Source: Synechococcus sp. HJ21-Hayes (GTDB lineage Bacteria; Cyanobacteriota; Cyanobacteriia; PCC-6307; Cyanobiaceae). Taken from it: 64,000 nt of DNA. Shown here in pieces: positions 44,303-54,419 of the stretch (positions are counted from its first letter, which is position 1; the number at the start of each line of letters is the position of its first letter). Under the pieces are notes generated by a model. It did not search any database, was not told the DNA's origin, and worked only from the letters and a program-made list of their open reading frames with translations. A program made the position numbers and the translations under genes. The stretch is taken from assembly GCF_024345835.1 (NCBI RefSeq), contig NZ_JAGQBW010000005.1, positions 62,001-126,000 of the forward strand. The letters run 5' to 3'.

Positions 44303-44979
44303 AACGGGGCCTTGTTGAGGCTGCGGCGCACGGGTTTGAAGCCGGCTTCGGCGGCGGCGGCCACGATGCCGGCCTCCCTAAGGGTGTAGGCGCGGGTGGT
44401 CTTGCTGGGGCCGGGGAACAGCTGGCCGATGCCCTTGAGCAGCGCCAGCAGCGGCGTGTAGGGGGCAAAGCTCACGATCAGGTTGCGTTCTGCCATCGAG
44501 GCCAGATGGCGCACCATGTCTTCAGCGGGCTGCTGGGGGTAGTGGATGAACACGTCCAGGCAGATCACCGTGTCGTAGCGGCCGCTGAGGCTCTCGAGAT
44601 CGGAAGCCAGGAAGCTGATGCGGCCCGGGGCGATGCCGGCGTCGCCGGCGCGGCGCTCCGCCTCCTGCACCATCGCGGCCGACAGATCCGAGGCGGCGAT
44701 CGAGCCGGCGCCCAGCTGGGCCAGGGGCAGGGTTAGGCTGCCCACGCCACAGCCGGCATCGCAGAAGCTGCGTGCGGCCAGGTTCCCCTGCTCCTGCAGC
44801 CAGGCCAGCACGTTGTCCACCGTTTTCTGGTGGCCGATCCGGATGTTGCGCTGCACCCGGTTCACGTCATCGCTTTCGCTGTAGATGCGGTTCCAGCGAT
44901 CGAAACCGGTGGTTTCGAAGTAGCCCTTCACCTCAGCCTTTTCGGTCTGTTTGGCGTCTAGCAGCTGCTCGGCGGGCAT
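44266..44979 (-). CDS. chlM: Magnesium-protoporphyrin IX methyltransferase ChlM
   Basis: 237 residues. SAM-dependent methylation of the C13 propionate of Mg-protoporphyrin IX in chlorophyll synthesis. Motifs: the N-terminal VKGYFETTGFDRWNRIYSES and VNRVQRNIRIGHQKTVDNVL, the SAM site CDAGCGVGSLTLPLA, and the C-terminal SLNKAPFYFSRLIAFER. Length and order match cyanobacterial ChlM. Convergent with the RluA-family gene. Confidence 0.96.
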   Translation of the reverse strand: MPAEQLLDAKQTEKAEVKGYFETTGFDRWNRIYSESDDVNRVQRNIRIGHQKTVDNVLAWLQEQGNLAARSFCDAGCGVGSLTLPLAQLGAGSIAASDLSAAMVQEAERRAGDAGIAPGRISFLASDLESLSGRYDTVICLDVFIHYPQQPAEDMVRHLASMAERNLIVSFAPYTPLLALLKGIGQLFPGPSKTTRAYTLREAGIVAAAAEAGFKPVRRSLNKAPFYFSRLIAFERA

Positions 44980-45021
44980 CGGGTTGGGCCTGGGCGTGGG
45001 GGGATGTGGCGCGGATCCTAT

Positions 45022-46173
45022 TCAGGCCGCCCGTTGCCAGAGCAAGTCCGTGCCGTCGCCGCTCCAGCGCAGGGTCTCCTGGAGGGGCAGTCCCAACAGC
45101 AGCTGCTCGATGGGGCGGCTGTCCCCCAGCACTCGCCGCGGCAGCACCGTGGCGGCGGCGATGGCCAAAGGGGCGTCGCCACTCCAGCGGGCCAGGCGGC
45201 CCACGGCCTCCAGCAGCGGCAGGGTCACCCCCGCCAGGGTGCCGTCCTCCAGGCGGCAGCTGCCCTGCGCCACGATCAGGGGCCGCTCATCCCAGCGGTG
45301 GGTGCCATCGGCCAGGCCGTAGGGCGCCAGGGCATCACTCACCAGCACCACTTGCTGGGGGAGCAGGCGCTGCAGCAGCACCGCCATGGAAGGGGCCACA
45401 TGCACCCCATCGGCAATCAGTCCCAGGGCCACATCGCCCCGCAGGGCGGCGGCGGCAATTGGGCCCGGGGCCCGGTGGTGCAGGCCCGCCATGGCGTTGA
45501 GGGCATGGGTCACCATGCCCACGCCGGCCTGGAAGGCGGTGGCGGCCTGCTGCTCGTTGGCTTCGCTGTGGCCCAGGCTCACCACGATGCCCTGAGCCCG
45601 TAGGGCCGCGATCACCTCAGCGGCTCCTTCCAGCTCCGGCGCCAGGGTCATCAGGTCAATGTCCTGCTCGAAGCCGCCGATCCGTTCCTGCAGGGCCGCC
45701 AGGCTTGGCGTCGCCAGGTGCTGTGCCGGGTGGGCACCCCGGCGGGCCCTGGCCAGGAACGGACCCTCCAGGTGGGCCCCCAGCAACAGGCAGCGCCCGG
45801 GCCGGTGGCTCTCGCGGGCCTCCCGCAACACCGTCAGGGCCTGGCGCAGGTCGGCCACACCGCAGGTGACCAGCGTGGGACAGATGGCCTCCACGCCGTC
45901 GCGCCAGAGCAGCTCCAGCAGCTCTACCAGTCGGGGTAGATCACGGGGCGTGAGCTCCGGGAAGGCCAGGCCCAGGCCTCCGTTGATCTGGAGGTCGATG
46001 CCGGCGGGGCTGAGCCAGTCGCCCTGCCAGTCGTCGCCGGCGGCGCAGCTGCCCGGCGCCAGGGGTTCCACCACGGTGATCTGTTGCAGGGCGTCGAGGC
46101 CCACCCGCCACTGCCGCGGGCTGCCGCCTGGGGGCATCGCCTCCGGCAGGCGTACATTGCTGAGCCAGCGCAT
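45022..46173 (-). CDS. nagA: N-acetylglucosamine-6-phosphate deacetylase NagA
   Basis: 383 residues from ATG at 46173. Amidohydrolase removing acetate from GlcNAc-6-P in amino-sugar and cell-wall recycling. Motifs: [70 protein letters not shown] and the catalytic Asp in [11 protein letters not shown]. No nagB or nagK lies nearby. Divergent from purE with 64 bases between the starts. Confidence 0.94.
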   Translation of the reverse strand: MRWLSNVRLPEAMPPGGSPRQWRVGLDALQQITVVEPLAPGSCAAGDDWQGDWLSPAGIDLQINGGLGLAFPELTPRDLPRLVELLELLWRDGVEAICPTLVTCGVADLRQALTVLREARESHRPGRCLLLGAHLEGPFLARARRGAHPAQHLATPSLAALQERIGGFEQDIDLMTLAPELEGAAEVIAALRAQGIVVSLGHSEANEQQAATAFQAGVGMVTHALNAMAGLHHRAPGPIAAAALRGDVALGLIADGVHVAPSMAVLLQRLLPQQVVLVSDALAPYGLADGTHRWDERPLIVAQGSCRLEDGTLAGVTLPLLEAVGRLARWSGDAPLAIAAATVLPRRVLGDSRPIEQLLLGLPLQETLRWSGDGTDLLWQRAA

Positions 46174-46237
46174 GGCGGTGCGGTTGAGGCCGGGGACGGG
46201 AGGATGCCATCCTCGCTGCCTTCTGGGGGTCTTGCCC

Positions 46238-46780
46238 ATGGCCGATCACAGCACCGCATCCGCTACGCCGCGGGTGGCCGTGGTGATGGGCAGTGATTCC
46301 GATCTGCCCACCATGCAGCCGGCGGTAGAGATGCTCGAGCGCTTCGGCGTGGCCTGCGAGGTGCGGGTGCTCTCGGCCCATCGCACGCCCCTGGAGATGG
46401 TGGCCTTCGCCCAGCAGGCTGCCGGCCGCGGCTTCCAGGTGATCATTGCCGGCGCCGGTGGCGCCGCCCACCTGCCGGGCATGGTGGCCTCGCTCACCAC
46501 TCTGCCGGTGATCGGTGTGCCGGTCCAGACCCGGGCGCTCTCAGGGGTGGATTCGCTCCACTCGATTGTGCAGATGCCTGCGGGCATTCCCGTGGCCACT
46601 GTGGCCATCGGCAATGGGGCCAACGCGGGTCTGCTGGCCGCCCAGATCCTCGCCATCGCCGATGCACCGCTGAGCGAGCGCGTGGCGGCCTACCGCCAGG
46701 GCCTGCACGATCAGGTGGTGGCCAAAGATGCCAAGTTGCTCGAGCTGGGCAGCGCCGCCTACCTGGCCCAGATGCCCTAG
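46238..46780 (+). CDS. purE: N5-carboxyaminoimidazole ribonucleotide mutase PurE
   Basis: 180 residues from ATG at 46238. Class I PurE interconverts N5-CAIR and CAIR in purine synthesis. Motifs: [57 protein letters not shown] and [20 protein letters not shown]. Full length, with a short N-terminal extension ([10 protein letters not shown]). No other pur genes are adjacent. Confidence 0.97.
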   Translation: MADHSTASATPRVAVVMGSDSDLPTMQPAVEMLERFGVACEVRVLSAHRTPLEMVAFAQQAAGRGFQVIIAGAGGAAHLPGMVASLTTLPVIGVPVQTRALSGVDSLHSIVQMPAGIPVATVAIGNGANAGLLAAQILAIADAPLSERVAAYRQGLHDQVVAKDAKLLELGSAAYLAQMP

Positions 46781-46873
46781 GCCCGGAACCAACAGTCCTG
46801 CTGAATAGCGGCCGCTGCCTTGGCAGGCCTAGGTCATGGCCGCCAAGCTGAGGGCCTAAGCCCCTGGACGCCC

Positions 46874-47956
46874 ATGCTTGAGCGGCTGGTTCTTCCCCTA
46901 TGGCTGAGGCTCAGTCTTGCCCTGCCGCTGTTGGTGCTCAATCTGTGGGTGCTGCGCCAGTTGTTGGTGCCCCTGGCGCCATTCCCGGCCCTGTTCCTGG
47001 GGGCTGCGCTGATTGCGTTTCTGCTCGATCTGCCGACCCGTTGGCTCCATGCCCGGGGCCTGCCCCGGGGGCTGGCTGTGCTGGCGGTGGTTGGTCTGGG
47101 ACTGGGGCTGCTGGTGCTCGCGGCCATCTGGCTGGTGCCCCGCTTGATCGAGCAGCTGGGGGAATTGATCAATGCCTTGCCCGCCTGGTTGGTGCAAGGG
47201 GAGCACTGGCTGGATCAGCTGGAGGGCTGGGCTGCAGAGCGGCGGCTGCCCACGGAGTTCACCAACCTCAGCAGCACCCTGCTGGCCAGGGCCAGCCAGC
47301 TGGCGAGTCAGCTCAGCCAGCGCCTGCTGGGTTTGCTGGGGGCCACCTTGAGCCTCACCGTGAACACGGTGATCGTGGCGGTACTGGCGGTGTTTCTGCT
47401 GCTGGGAGGTGAAACCATCGTGGCGGGTTTGTCCCGCTGGCTGCCCCAGAGAGCCCGGGAGCTGGTGCTGACGACCCTTGGCCGCACCTTCCGGGGCTAT
47501 TTCGCTGGCCAGGTGGTGCTGGCCCTGATCCTCAGTGCGGCCCAGATGGTGGTGTTCACCTTGCTGGGGATTCCCTATGGCGTGCTGTTCGCCGTGGTGA
47601 TTGGCCTCACCACCCTGATTCCCTATGCCAGTGCTCTCACCATCGTTCTAGTGAGCACCCTGCTGGCCCTGGATGACCCACGCACCGGTGCGGAGGTGCT
47701 GGCGGCTGCCATCACAGTGGGGCAGGTGGTGGATCAGGTGATCCAGCCCCGGCTGATGGGCAGCATCGTGGGCTTGCAGCCCGCCTGGTTGTTGGTGTGT
47801 CTGCCCATCGGGGCGCGTGTGGGCAGCTTGATGGGCTTGGGCGATCTGCTGGGCCTACTCCTGGCTGTGCCGGTAACCAGTTGCTTCAAGACGTTCCTCG
47901 ATGCCTGGGCCGACAGCAGGGGGGTGCCGGAGGTGCTCAGGCTGCCTGAGGAATGA
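46874..47956 (+). CDS. AI-2E family transporter (PerM/YdiK-type)
   Basis: 360 residues from ATG at 46874. Eight hydrophobic segments, with a cytosolic or periplasmic helical domain after the second or third helix (ELINALPAWLVQGEHWLDQL) as usual in the family. Characteristic motifs are FRGYFAGQVVLALILSAAQ, GIPYGVLFAVVIGLTTLIPY and VVDQVIQPRLMGSIVGLQPA. These exporters are named for AI-2 efflux, but most members carry unknown substrates, some Na+/H+ coupled. Overlaps convergent cysC by 20 bases. Confidence 0.92.
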   Translation: MLERLVLPLWLRLSLALPLLVLNLWVLRQLLVPLAPFPALFLGAALIAFLLDLPTRWLHARGLPRGLAVLAVVGLGLGLLVLAAIWLVPRLIEQLGELINALPAWLVQGEHWLDQLEGWAAERRLPTEFTNLSSTLLARASQLASQLSQRLLGLLGATLSLTVNTVIVAVLAVFLLLGGETIVAGLSRWLPQRARELVLTTLGRTFRGYFAGQVVLALILSAAQMVVFTLLGIPYGVLFAVVIGLTTLIPYASALTIVLVSTLLALDDPRTGAEVLAAAITVGQVVDQVIQPRLMGSIVGLQPAWLLVCLPIGARVGSLMGLGDLLGLLLAVPVTSCFKTFLDAWADSRGVPEVLRLPEE

Positions 47957-48587
47957 TGGCCTTGGCCTGGAGATAGGTGATCACTTGCGTCACCGAGTCC
48001 TCCAGGGTTTGGCTGCCGGTATCCACCCGCAGCTCGGGATGCTCGGGTGCCTCGTAGGGGCTGGAGATGCCGGTGAACTCCTGGATTTCGCCGGCACGGG
48101 CCTTGGCGTAGAGGCCCTTGGTGTCGCGCTGCTCGCACACGTCCAGGTTGGCGGCGCAGTGAATCTCGATGAAGTCGCCGGCGGCCACTAGGGCGCGGGC
48201 CTTGTCGCGGTCTGCCTTGAACGGCGACACGAAGGCGGTGAGCACGACCACGCCCGCATCGAGGAACAGCTTGCTCACCTCGCCGATGCGGCGGATGTTC
48301 TCCTCGCGGGCGGCATCGGAGAAGCCCAGGTCCTTGCAAAGGCCGTGGCGCACGTTGTCACCGTCGAGCACGTAGCAGGAGAGCCCACGCGCAAACAGGG
48401 CGGAGTTCACGGCGTTGGCCAGGGTGCTCTTGCCGGCGCCGCTCAGACCGGTGAACCAGAGGATGGCGCTGCGGTGGCCGCGTTGCCGGGCCCGGGCTGC
48501 CCTGTCCACCGAGGTGTGGTGCCAGGCGATGTTGCTGGAGGCTCCCTGGGTGGTCAGTTCGCCGTAGGGGACCGTGGGGGCGGTCAT
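47937..48587 (-). CDS. cysC: Adenylylsulfate kinase CysC
   Basis: 216 residues from ATG at 48587. Phosphorylates APS to PAPS in sulfate assimilation and sulfation. P-loop FTGLSGAGKSTLANAVNSAL, DGDNVRHGLCKDLGFS, REENIRRIGEVSKLFLDAG and the lid ending GISSPYEAPEHPEL are present. Full length. It lies downstream of the SUI1 and second dgkA genes on the same strand, with 57 bases after dgkA. Confidence 0.96.
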   Translation of the reverse strand: MTAPTVPYGELTTQGASSNIAWHHTSVDRAARARQRGHRSAILWFTGLSGAGKSTLANAVNSALFARGLSCYVLDGDNVRHGLCKDLGFSDAAREENIRRIGEVSKLFLDAGVVVLTAFVSPFKADRDKARALVAAGDFIEIHCAANLDVCEQRDTKGLYAKARAGEIQEFTGISSPYEAPEHPELRVDTGSQTLEDSVTQVITYLQAKAIIPQAA

Positions 48588-48644
48588 TGCGCTCTGCTGC
48601 AGGCTGATGGGCCAAGTATCCCCCGCTGCCCGCGCCGGTCGGCC

Positions 48645-49055
48645 TCAGGCCCGGCCGGAGAACAACAGTCGCCAGGCCTCCAGCACCATCACGCCCATCC
48701 AGGCGAGGATGCAGAGCCCCACGGCTGCCGCAGCGATGTCCTTGGTGGCGCCGATCTGCGGCGCCCGATCGGGCTGTACATAGTCACATAGCTCTTCAAT
48801 GGCGGTGTTCAGCAGCTCGGCCGCTAGCACCAGGGCCGTGGCCACCAGCAGCAGCCCGAAGTCCACCCAGGAGCGCTGGACAAAGGCCACCGCCAACAAC
48901 ACCACGGAAACCAGGAGCTTGTAGGCCACCGCTGTGTCACGCATCGCCAAGCGCAGTCCATGCAGGGCCACGCGGCATTTGCGCAGGGGGTCGTAGGGCC
49001 TGGGATGAGTGGCGGGCACCCATCCATTTTGTGGGTGTGCACTCAACGGCGCCAC
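48645..49055 (-). CDS. Diacylglycerol/undecaprenol kinase, DgkA family (copy 2)
   Basis: 136 residues from GTG at 49055. Cytosolic N-terminus [20 protein letters not shown], then three helices and the catalytic motif [20 protein letters not shown] and [16 protein letters not shown]. Distinct from copy 1 at 27975-28448: shorter, no Pro tract, and the motif reads NTAIEELCD rather than NTATEAVVD. One copy may act on undecaprenol and the other on diacylglycerol; sequence alone cannot tell. It starts 8 bases after the SUI1 gene. Confidence 0.92.
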   Translation of the reverse strand: MAPLSAHPQNGWVPATHPRPYDPLRKCRVALHGLRLAMRDTAVAYKLLVSVVLLAVAFVQRSWVDFGLLLVATALVLAAELLNTAIEELCDYVQPDRAPQIGATKDIAAAAVGLCILAWMGVMVLEAWRLLFSGRA

Positions 49056-49063
49056 AGGGCGCC

Positions 49064-49396
49064 TCAGCCCCCCGCCTGTTTGGGCCGGTAGCCGGCCTTC
49101 TCCAGGGCGGCCAGGGCCGGGGTCACCTGGTCGCCCTGGAGCTCAATTACCCCGTCCTTCACGGTGCCGCCCGTGCCGGCGGCGGCCTTGAGCTGTTTCA
49201 GCAAGGCCTTGAGCTCGGCTTCCGGCGCCTCCAGTCCGGTGATGGCCGTTACCAGTTTTCCGCCTTTGCCCGCCTTGGTGCGTTGCACCCGCACCCGCTG
49301 CTGGGCCTTGGGGGTGAGCCCGCCAGTCTCAGCGCCGGCCACGCCCCGCTCCAGGCTTTCCGGCCTGCTGAATTCCTGCCAGCCGCCCTTGGCCAT
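49064..49396 (-). CDS. SUI1/eIF1-like translation initiation factor (YciH family)
   Basis: 110 residues from ATG at 49396. The C-terminal SUI1 domain includes [37 protein letters not shown] and [20 protein letters not shown]. The N-terminal part ([11 protein letters not shown]) is as in bacterial YciH. Such proteins can influence start-codon selection fidelity, which is relevant in a genome with many TTG and GTG starts. Divergent from trpB, 39 bases apart. Confidence 0.93.
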   Translation of the reverse strand: MAKGGWQEFSRPESLERGVAGAETGGLTPKAQQRVRVQRTKAGKGGKLVTAITGLEAPEAELKALLKQLKAAAGTGGTVKDGVIELQGDQVTPALAALEKAGYRPKQAGG

Positions 49397-49435
49397 GGCT
49401 GCTTCTTACGCTGCAGTGATCTTGCTCCGCCGCTG

Positions 49436-50725
49436 GTGACCAGCACCGTTCCCCCTGTGTCCACTGCCAGCGGCCTGTCTTCCGTCAGCGGCCCCGATCC
49501 CAGCGCCCTGGAGCTGGCGGCGCGCCCCAACAGCCTGGGCCGCTACGGCCAGTTCGGCGGCCAGTACGTGCCGGAAACCCTGATCCCCGCCCTGGCCGAG
49601 CTGGAGCAGGCGGCCGCCGAGGCCTGGAAGGATCCGGCCTTCACCGATCGGTTGAACCATCTGCTGCGCACCTATGTGGGGCGCCCCAATCCCCTCTATG
49701 AGGCCGAGCGCCTCACCGAGCACTACCGCCGCGCCGAGGGCGGTCCGCGCATCTGGCTGAAGCGCGAAGACCTGAACCACACCGGCGCCCACAAGATCAA
49801 CAACGCCCTGGGGCAGGCGCTGCTGGCCCTGCGCATGGGCAAGCAGCGGATCATCGCCGAAACCGGCGCTGGCCAGCACGGCGTGGCCACGGCCACCGTG
49901 TGCGCCCGCTTCGGCCTGGAGTGCGTTGTGTACATGGGCGCCGAAGACATGCGCCGCCAGGCCCTGAATGTGTTCCGCATGCGCCTGCTGGGGGCCAGGG
50001 TGCAACCCGTGACGGCGGGCACCGCCACCCTCAAGGACGCCACCAGCGAGGCCATCCGCGACTGGGTGACCAACGTGGAGACCACCCACTACATCCTTGG
50101 CTCGGTGGCGGGCCCCCACCCCTTCCCGATGCTGGTGCGTGATTTCCACGCCGTGATCGGTGAGGAAACCAAACGCCAGTGCCACGAGGCCTTCGGCCGC
50201 AATCCTGATGTGCTGGTGGCCTGCGTGGGCGGCGGCTCCAATGCCATGGGCCTGTTCCATCCCTTCGTGCAGGACACGGCCGTGCGCCTGGTGGGGGTGG
50301 AGGCCGCCGGTGATGGCGTGGCCACCGGCCGCCATGCCGCCACCATTACCGAGGGCCGCGTTGGGGTGTTGCACGGTGCCATGAGCCTGCTGCTGCAGGA
50401 CGATGAAGGCCAGGTTCAGGAGGCCCATTCGATCAGCGCCGGCCTTGATTACCCCGGCGTGGGCCCCGAGCACAGCTACCTGAAAACGATCGGCCGGGCT
50501 GAATACGGCGCTGTGACTGACGCCGAGGCCCTGGATGCCCTGCAGCTCCTCTGCCGCCTGGAGGGCATCATTCCGGCCCTGGAAACGGCCCACGCCTTCG
50601 CCTGGCTGGAGAAGCTCTGCCCCACACTGGCCCCTGGCACCGAGGTGGTGCTCAACCTGTCGGGCCGCGGCGACAAGGACGTGAACACCGTGGCCGAGAA
50701 GCTCGGCGACGCCATGGGCGGTTAG
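49436..50725 (+). CDS. trpB: Tryptophan synthase beta chain
   Basis: 429 residues from GTG at 49436. Condenses indole and serine to tryptophan using PLP. Motifs: [20 protein letters not shown], the PLP-lysine region [37 protein letters not shown], the phosphate loop [15 protein letters not shown] and [14 protein letters not shown]. Full length with a short Ser/Pro-rich N-terminal extension. No trpA or other trp structural gene is adjacent. The 3' end overlaps convergent hrcA by 4 bases. Confidence 0.98.
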   Translation: MTSTVPPVSTASGLSSVSGPDPSALELAARPNSLGRYGQFGGQYVPETLIPALAELEQAAAEAWKDPAFTDRLNHLLRTYVGRPNPLYEAERLTEHYRRAEGGPRIWLKREDLNHTGAHKINNALGQALLALRMGKQRIIAETGAGQHGVATATVCARFGLECVVYMGAEDMRRQALNVFRMRLLGARVQPVTAGTATLKDATSEAIRDWVTNVETTHYILGSVAGPHPFPMLVRDFHAVIGEETKRQCHEAFGRNPDVLVACVGGGSNAMGLFHPFVQDTAVRLVGVEAAGDGVATGRHAATITEGRVGVLHGAMSLLLQDDEGQVQEAHSISAGLDYPGVGPEHSYLKTIGRAEYGAVTDAEALDALQLLCRLEGIIPALETAHAFAWLEKLCPTLAPGTEVVLNLSGRGDKDVNTVAEKLGDAMGG

Positions 50726-51714
50726 CCCAGCAGCCGCTCCAGGCTGCTGGCCACGGACTGCACGGCCGAGCGTGCGGTGGCGTAGGCCATGCGCATCGGA
50801 CCCACCAGGGCCACCTGGCCCACTCCACCGGTTCCCGTGCAGTAGCGGGCCTGCACGACCGCGCACTGCTTCAGGGCCGGGTGGGGGTGTTCCGAGCCAA
50901 TCCACACGCCGCCCAGGTGCAGGGCTCCCTCGGCCTGCAGCAGCTGCTGGGGCTGTTCTTCCACCAGCTGCAGCAGGGGCCGGAGGCTCGCGGTGCGGCT
51001 GAATTCCGGTTGGCTCAGTAAGCCACCTAGGCCTAGGGCCACCGCGCTCTCCTGCTCTGCAGTCCTGGCCTCCCGATGGCTGCGCAGGGCCTGGCGCAAC
51101 AGTTCACCGCTCAGCCGCAGCTGCGGTGGTAGGCAGGCCCAGTTGAGCGAGCCGGTTTCCAGCTGACCGGTGGCCCAGCGCTCCAGTGCCGGTAACTCGG
51201 CGGTTGCCGTGGCCGGCAGGCGAAGGTTGAGGCTGCTGGCCGCCGCGGCGTTCTCCACCAGAAACACCAGCAGCCGGTCGCCGCTGGGCACCAGCCTCAG
51301 GGCCTGCAGGCTGGGCTGCAAGCGCTGGGGCCGCGTGATCAGGCTGAGGAGGCCCGTGAGGTCGGCCAGGCGACGGGCTAGGTGCAGGAGCAGGTCGTCT
51401 AGGGCGGCCCACTGCAGGCTCAGACTCGTGAGTTCCCGCTCCAGTTGACCCGCTGCGGCTCCCGGTGCCGGCAGCAGGCAGTCCACGTAATGGCGGTAGC
51501 CCTGCTGGCTGGGCACCCGACCCGCGGACGTGTGGGGTTGGGTGAGCAGGCCCTTCTGCTCCAGGGCCCCCATGGCCGAGCGCACCGTGGCCGGACTGGC
51601 CTCCAGGCCGAAGCGGCGCACCAGGGTCTGGCTGCCCACCGGTTCGGTGGTGTCCACGTAGTGCCGCACGGTGGCCCGAAGCACCTCCTGTTGGCGGCGG
51701 GGCAGCACTTGCAC
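50722..51714 (-). CDS. hrcA: Heat-inducible transcription repressor HrcA
   Basis: 330 residues from GTG at 51714. N-terminal winged helix ([20 protein letters not shown] and [19 protein letters not shown] ... [18 protein letters not shown]), then a GAF-like dimerisation domain, ending [20 protein letters not shown]. HrcA binds CIRCE operators to repress groESL and dnaK; I see no CIRCE element or chaperone gene in the window. A rhodanese gene lies 48 bases upstream on the same strand. Confidence 0.95.
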   Translation of the reverse strand: MQVLPRRQQEVLRATVRHYVDTTEPVGSQTLVRRFGLEASPATVRSAMGALEQKGLLTQPHTSAGRVPSQQGYRHYVDCLLPAPGAAAGQLERELTSLSLQWAALDDLLLHLARRLADLTGLLSLITRPQRLQPSLQALRLVPSGDRLLVFLVENAAAASSLNLRLPATATAELPALERWATGQLETGSLNWACLPPQLRLSGELLRQALRSHREARTAEQESAVALGLGGLLSQPEFSRTASLRPLLQLVEEQPQQLLQAEGALHLGGVWIGSEHPHPALKQCAVVQARYCTGTGGVGQVALVGPMRMAYATARSAVQSVASSLERLLG

Positions 51715-51762
51715 AGCCAGAGGTGTCTAAACGGATGTGTAGGCGAGATCGTAGGCGTGCCG

Positions 51763-52107
51763 TCAGTAGCGCGGCACGCTCGGATCGGCCTCGACACTCC
51801 AGGCATCGATGCCGCCCTGCAGGTTCCACACCCGTTCAAACCCCTGGGTTTCCATTAGCCAGGAACCGAACTGCCAGCTGCGGATGCCGGCATGGCAGAG
51901 CACCACCACATCGCGATCCCGATCCAGCAGAGCAGGTAGCTGCTCCAGCCACTGGTCCGACTGACTGAGGGGCAGGTGAATCACCGGGTGGTTCAGGGCC
52001 GCCAGCTCAAGTTCCATGGGTTCGCGGACGTCGACCAGCTGCAAGGGCTCACCGGCCTCGAGGCGGGTTTTGAGGTGGCTGGCGCGCAGGCTGATGGGGC
52101 TAGGCAT
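51763..52107 (-). CDS. Single-domain rhodanese (GlpE/PspE-like)
   Basis: 114 residues from ATG at 52107. Rhodanese fold: LQLVDVREPMELELAALNHP, then the active-site loop VVLCHAGIRSWQFGSWL with the catalytic Cys, and the C-terminal VWNLQGGIDAWS. Six-residue active-site loop, so sulfurtransferase rather than phosphatase. Possibly moves sulfur from thiosulfate or persulfides. Confidence 0.94.
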   Translation of the reverse strand: MPSPISLRASHLKTRLEAGEPLQLVDVREPMELELAALNHPVIHLPLSQSDQWLEQLPALLDRDRDVVVLCHAGIRSWQFGSWLMETQGFERVWNLQGGIDAWSVEADPSVPRY

Positions 52108-52188
52108 GGCCGCACCCTACCCAGCGCGATGGGGGGTGCCAAACACGGCCGCGATGCATAAAGATGAGGCCATTCCTGCGTGCGGCGC

Positions 52189-53799
52189 ATGAAAGCCCGC
52201 CCCTTTCTGGCGGCATTACTGGCGGCGGCCCTGGCGTTGCTGGCTCTTGGTGGGGTCGCCTGGTGGCTCCTGCTCCAGCGCAGTCCCCTGAGCCTGCAGC
52301 AGCAGCGGCTTGTGCTGCCTGTGGCCGCGCGCTTCGTGCCCCGCACGGCTCCCCTGAGCCTCCACTGGTTGGTCGGGCCGGACCAGCCCGCCGCCTATGC
52401 CAGGGCCGTGGCCCCACCGCGCCAACGCCGCCAGGCTGCCGCGGCGGCCGATCGCCTGCGGGATGGGGCCTTTGCTGCTGCTGGCCTTGATTACGCCACC
52501 GAACTCGCGCCCTGGCTGGGGGGGCAGAGCAGCCTGGCCTTGCTTACGCCCCCAGGCGAGGAGGGTGAGCCTGGCTGGGTGCTCGCCCTGCGCAGTCGCG
52601 ATAACGAGGGGGCACGGCGCTTCCTGCAGCGCTTCTGGCAAACCCGCAGCCTCGCTGGTACCGATCTCCAGATCACCAGCTATCGCGGTATGGGCCTGAT
52701 CAGCGGCCGCGGCGCGCTGATCGGTCAGGACCCCAGACCTCTGGCCACGGCGCTGATCAACGACGACCTGGTGCTGATCGCCTCGGGTCGTGGAGCCCTG
52801 GAGCAGGCCCTGGACGTTTCCCAGATCGATGAGCTCAACCAGGCGGCCAGCCCCCAGCTCCAACAGGCCATTGCCCAATTGGGCAATGGCATTGCAGTCC
52901 TCACGGCCCGGCCCCAGGCCATGGAGCAGTGGCTAGGCCTGCCAGCGGGTGCCGCGAGTGCCGATTCGCCCCTCACGGAGCTTGTGGCATCGCTGCTGCC
53001 CTCCGGCCGAGGGCTGAGGCTCGAGGCCGTGCTCCAGCTCAATACCCCCTTGCCCCAGAACGCCCTCAGCGGCGGTGAGGGGCTGCTGCGCCAGCTGCAT
53101 ACCCCGGCCACCAGCCTGGCCCTGATCCAGAACCCCGCCCAGCTGTTGGCGCCGTCTGGGGGCAGTGCAGAGGCTCGGAACCCCTGGCAGGTCATTGCTG
53201 GCCCGCTGCTGGCCCAGGCCCTTGGCCGGGAGCAGGGGCCCTTGCCCACCCTGGTGGCGGCTGCCGATTCGGGGCCGCTGCTCTGGGCTCAGCAGCGGGA
53301 GGGTTGGTTACTGGGAACCCGCGGCGACACGCCCGATCCGCTCGAGCTCCAGGGTGCGCTGGAGTCTCAAGGGTTCTCAACCTCCCCGTTGCAGAGCAAG
53401 GGCCAGACCCTGCTCGCCTGGACCCAGTTGCAGTCGAAGCCGGTGAAGGGCAACCCCGATCAGTTGCAGGCCCGCCTGGCGGGTGCCCGGGCAGCTGATG
53501 CCGGCTTGGCCTGGTGGGGCCAGGGACTGGCCGTGCTCGACCAACAACAGGAGGGGCGCCAGGCCCCCCAGGCCCGTCAGCGGCAGCTGGATCAGTTGGA
53601 CTCGCCGAAAGCCTCGGTGCAGTGGGCGATGGACGCCGCCATGGCTCGAGGCCTGCTGGAGCATTGGCAGCCCTGGCGCCTGCTCACCACCCTCTCCGGT
53701 TCGCCGCTCAGCGCCACAGTGGAGGGAGCTGCCCTGAGCCTGCAGGCCGAGGCGGAGACCAACGCTCTGCGGCTGCGCGGCCAGCTGGACTTGGGCTGA
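52189..53799 (+). CDS. DUF3352-type membrane-anchored protein
   Basis: 536 residues from ATG at 52189. One N-terminal membrane anchor (FLAALLAAALALLALGGVAW), then a long extracytoplasmic domain with repeated alpha/beta units of the cyanobacterial DUF3352 type (LPVAARFVPRTAPLSLHWLV, LAPWLGGQSSLALLTPPGEE, GLISGRGALIGQDPRPLATA, SLALIQNPAQLLAPS). Function unknown. Its stop shares one base with the sixA start (TGATG), so the two are co-translated. Confidence 0.88.
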   Translation: MKARPFLAALLAAALALLALGGVAWWLLLQRSPLSLQQQRLVLPVAARFVPRTAPLSLHWLVGPDQPAAYARAVAPPRQRRQAAAAADRLRDGAFAAAGLDYATELAPWLGGQSSLALLTPPGEEGEPGWVLALRSRDNEGARRFLQRFWQTRSLAGTDLQITSYRGMGLISGRGALIGQDPRPLATALINDDLVLIASGRGALEQALDVSQIDELNQAASPQLQQAIAQLGNGIAVLTARPQAMEQWLGLPAGAASADSPLTELVASLLPSGRGLRLEAVLQLNTPLPQNALSGGEGLLRQLHTPATSLALIQNPAQLLAPSGGSAEARNPWQVIAGPLLAQALGREQGPLPTLVAAADSGPLLWAQQREGWLLGTRGDTPDPLELQGALESQGFSTSPLQSKGQTLLAWTQLQSKPVKGNPDQLQARLAGARAADAGLAWWGQGLAVLDQQQEGRQAPQARQRQLDQLDSPKASVQWAMDAAMARGLLEHWQPWRLLTTLSGSPLSATVEGAALSLQAEAETNALRLRGQLDLG

Positions 53800-54335
53800 T
53801 GGCAGGTCGTAAGAGGGAAGTGTTGCTGCTGCGCCACGGCATTGCCGAGGAGCGCGGTGAGGGGCTGGACGATGCCCAGCGGGCCCTGACGCCCCTGGGG
53901 CGTGAGCGCGCCGCCCGGGTGATCCAACGCCTGGTGGAGTGCGATCTGCTTTGTGATGTGGTGCTGAGCAGCCCCCTGGTGCGGGCCAGGCAGACGGCTG
54001 AGCTGGTGCGCGAGTTCGGGCTGGCCCCAGAGCTCGAGCTGGCCTCGGCCCTGGCCCCCCTGGCCGACCCCCTGCCCCTGTTGGAGCGCTGGCTCGGGCC
54101 TGTGTCCCCGCGTCCTGATTGGCAGCGCCTGGCGCTGGTGGGCCATGAGCCCGACCTGAGCACCTTGGCGGCCCTGCTGATCGGTGTTCCCATGGCGGCA
54201 GCGCCCCATGCCCTGCGCCTCAAGAAGGCCGGAGCGGCCCTGTTGCAGTGGCCCGTCAAGCCTGACGGCTCTCTGTTCGGCACGGCGCGCCTGAGCCTGT
54301 TGCTCACCCCCAAGAGCCTGCTGGCGAGCTCCTAG
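53799..54335 (+). CDS. sixA: SixA-like phosphohistidine phosphatase
   Basis: 178 residues from ATG at 53799. Histidine-phosphatase superfamily: RHG motif in EVLLLRHGIAEERGE, the second region DVVLSSPLVRARQTAELV and the distal His in LALVGHEPDLSTLAALL. Small SixA-type enzymes dephosphorylate phosphohistidine proteins such as HPt domains. Coupled to the DUF3352 gene upstream and 84 bases before gltA. Confidence 0.93.
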   Translation: MAGRKREVLLLRHGIAEERGEGLDDAQRALTPLGRERAARVIQRLVECDLLCDVVLSSPLVRARQTAELVREFGLAPELELASALAPLADPLPLLERWLGPVSPRPDWQRLALVGHEPDLSTLAALLIGVPMAAAPHALRLKKAGAALLQWPVKPDGSLFGTARLSLLLTPKSLLASS

Positions 54336-54419
54336 CGCCGCTACGCCCCTCTGCTGCCAGTGCTACGGAGTTGCAGCCGCGAGGGCCTTAGGTTTCGGGT
54401 AGCAGTTGTTGGGCGGGAG

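Noticed and set aside
49406..50905. 499-codon open frame antisense to trpB
   Set aside because: Lies opposite an intact trpB, with His/Gly/Gln-rich low-complexity translation and no recognisable domain.
50722..51714. Search for a CIRCE operator near hrcA
   Set aside because: No inverted TTAGCACTC-type repeat with a nine-base spacer was seen in the hrcA region or elsewhere in the window.
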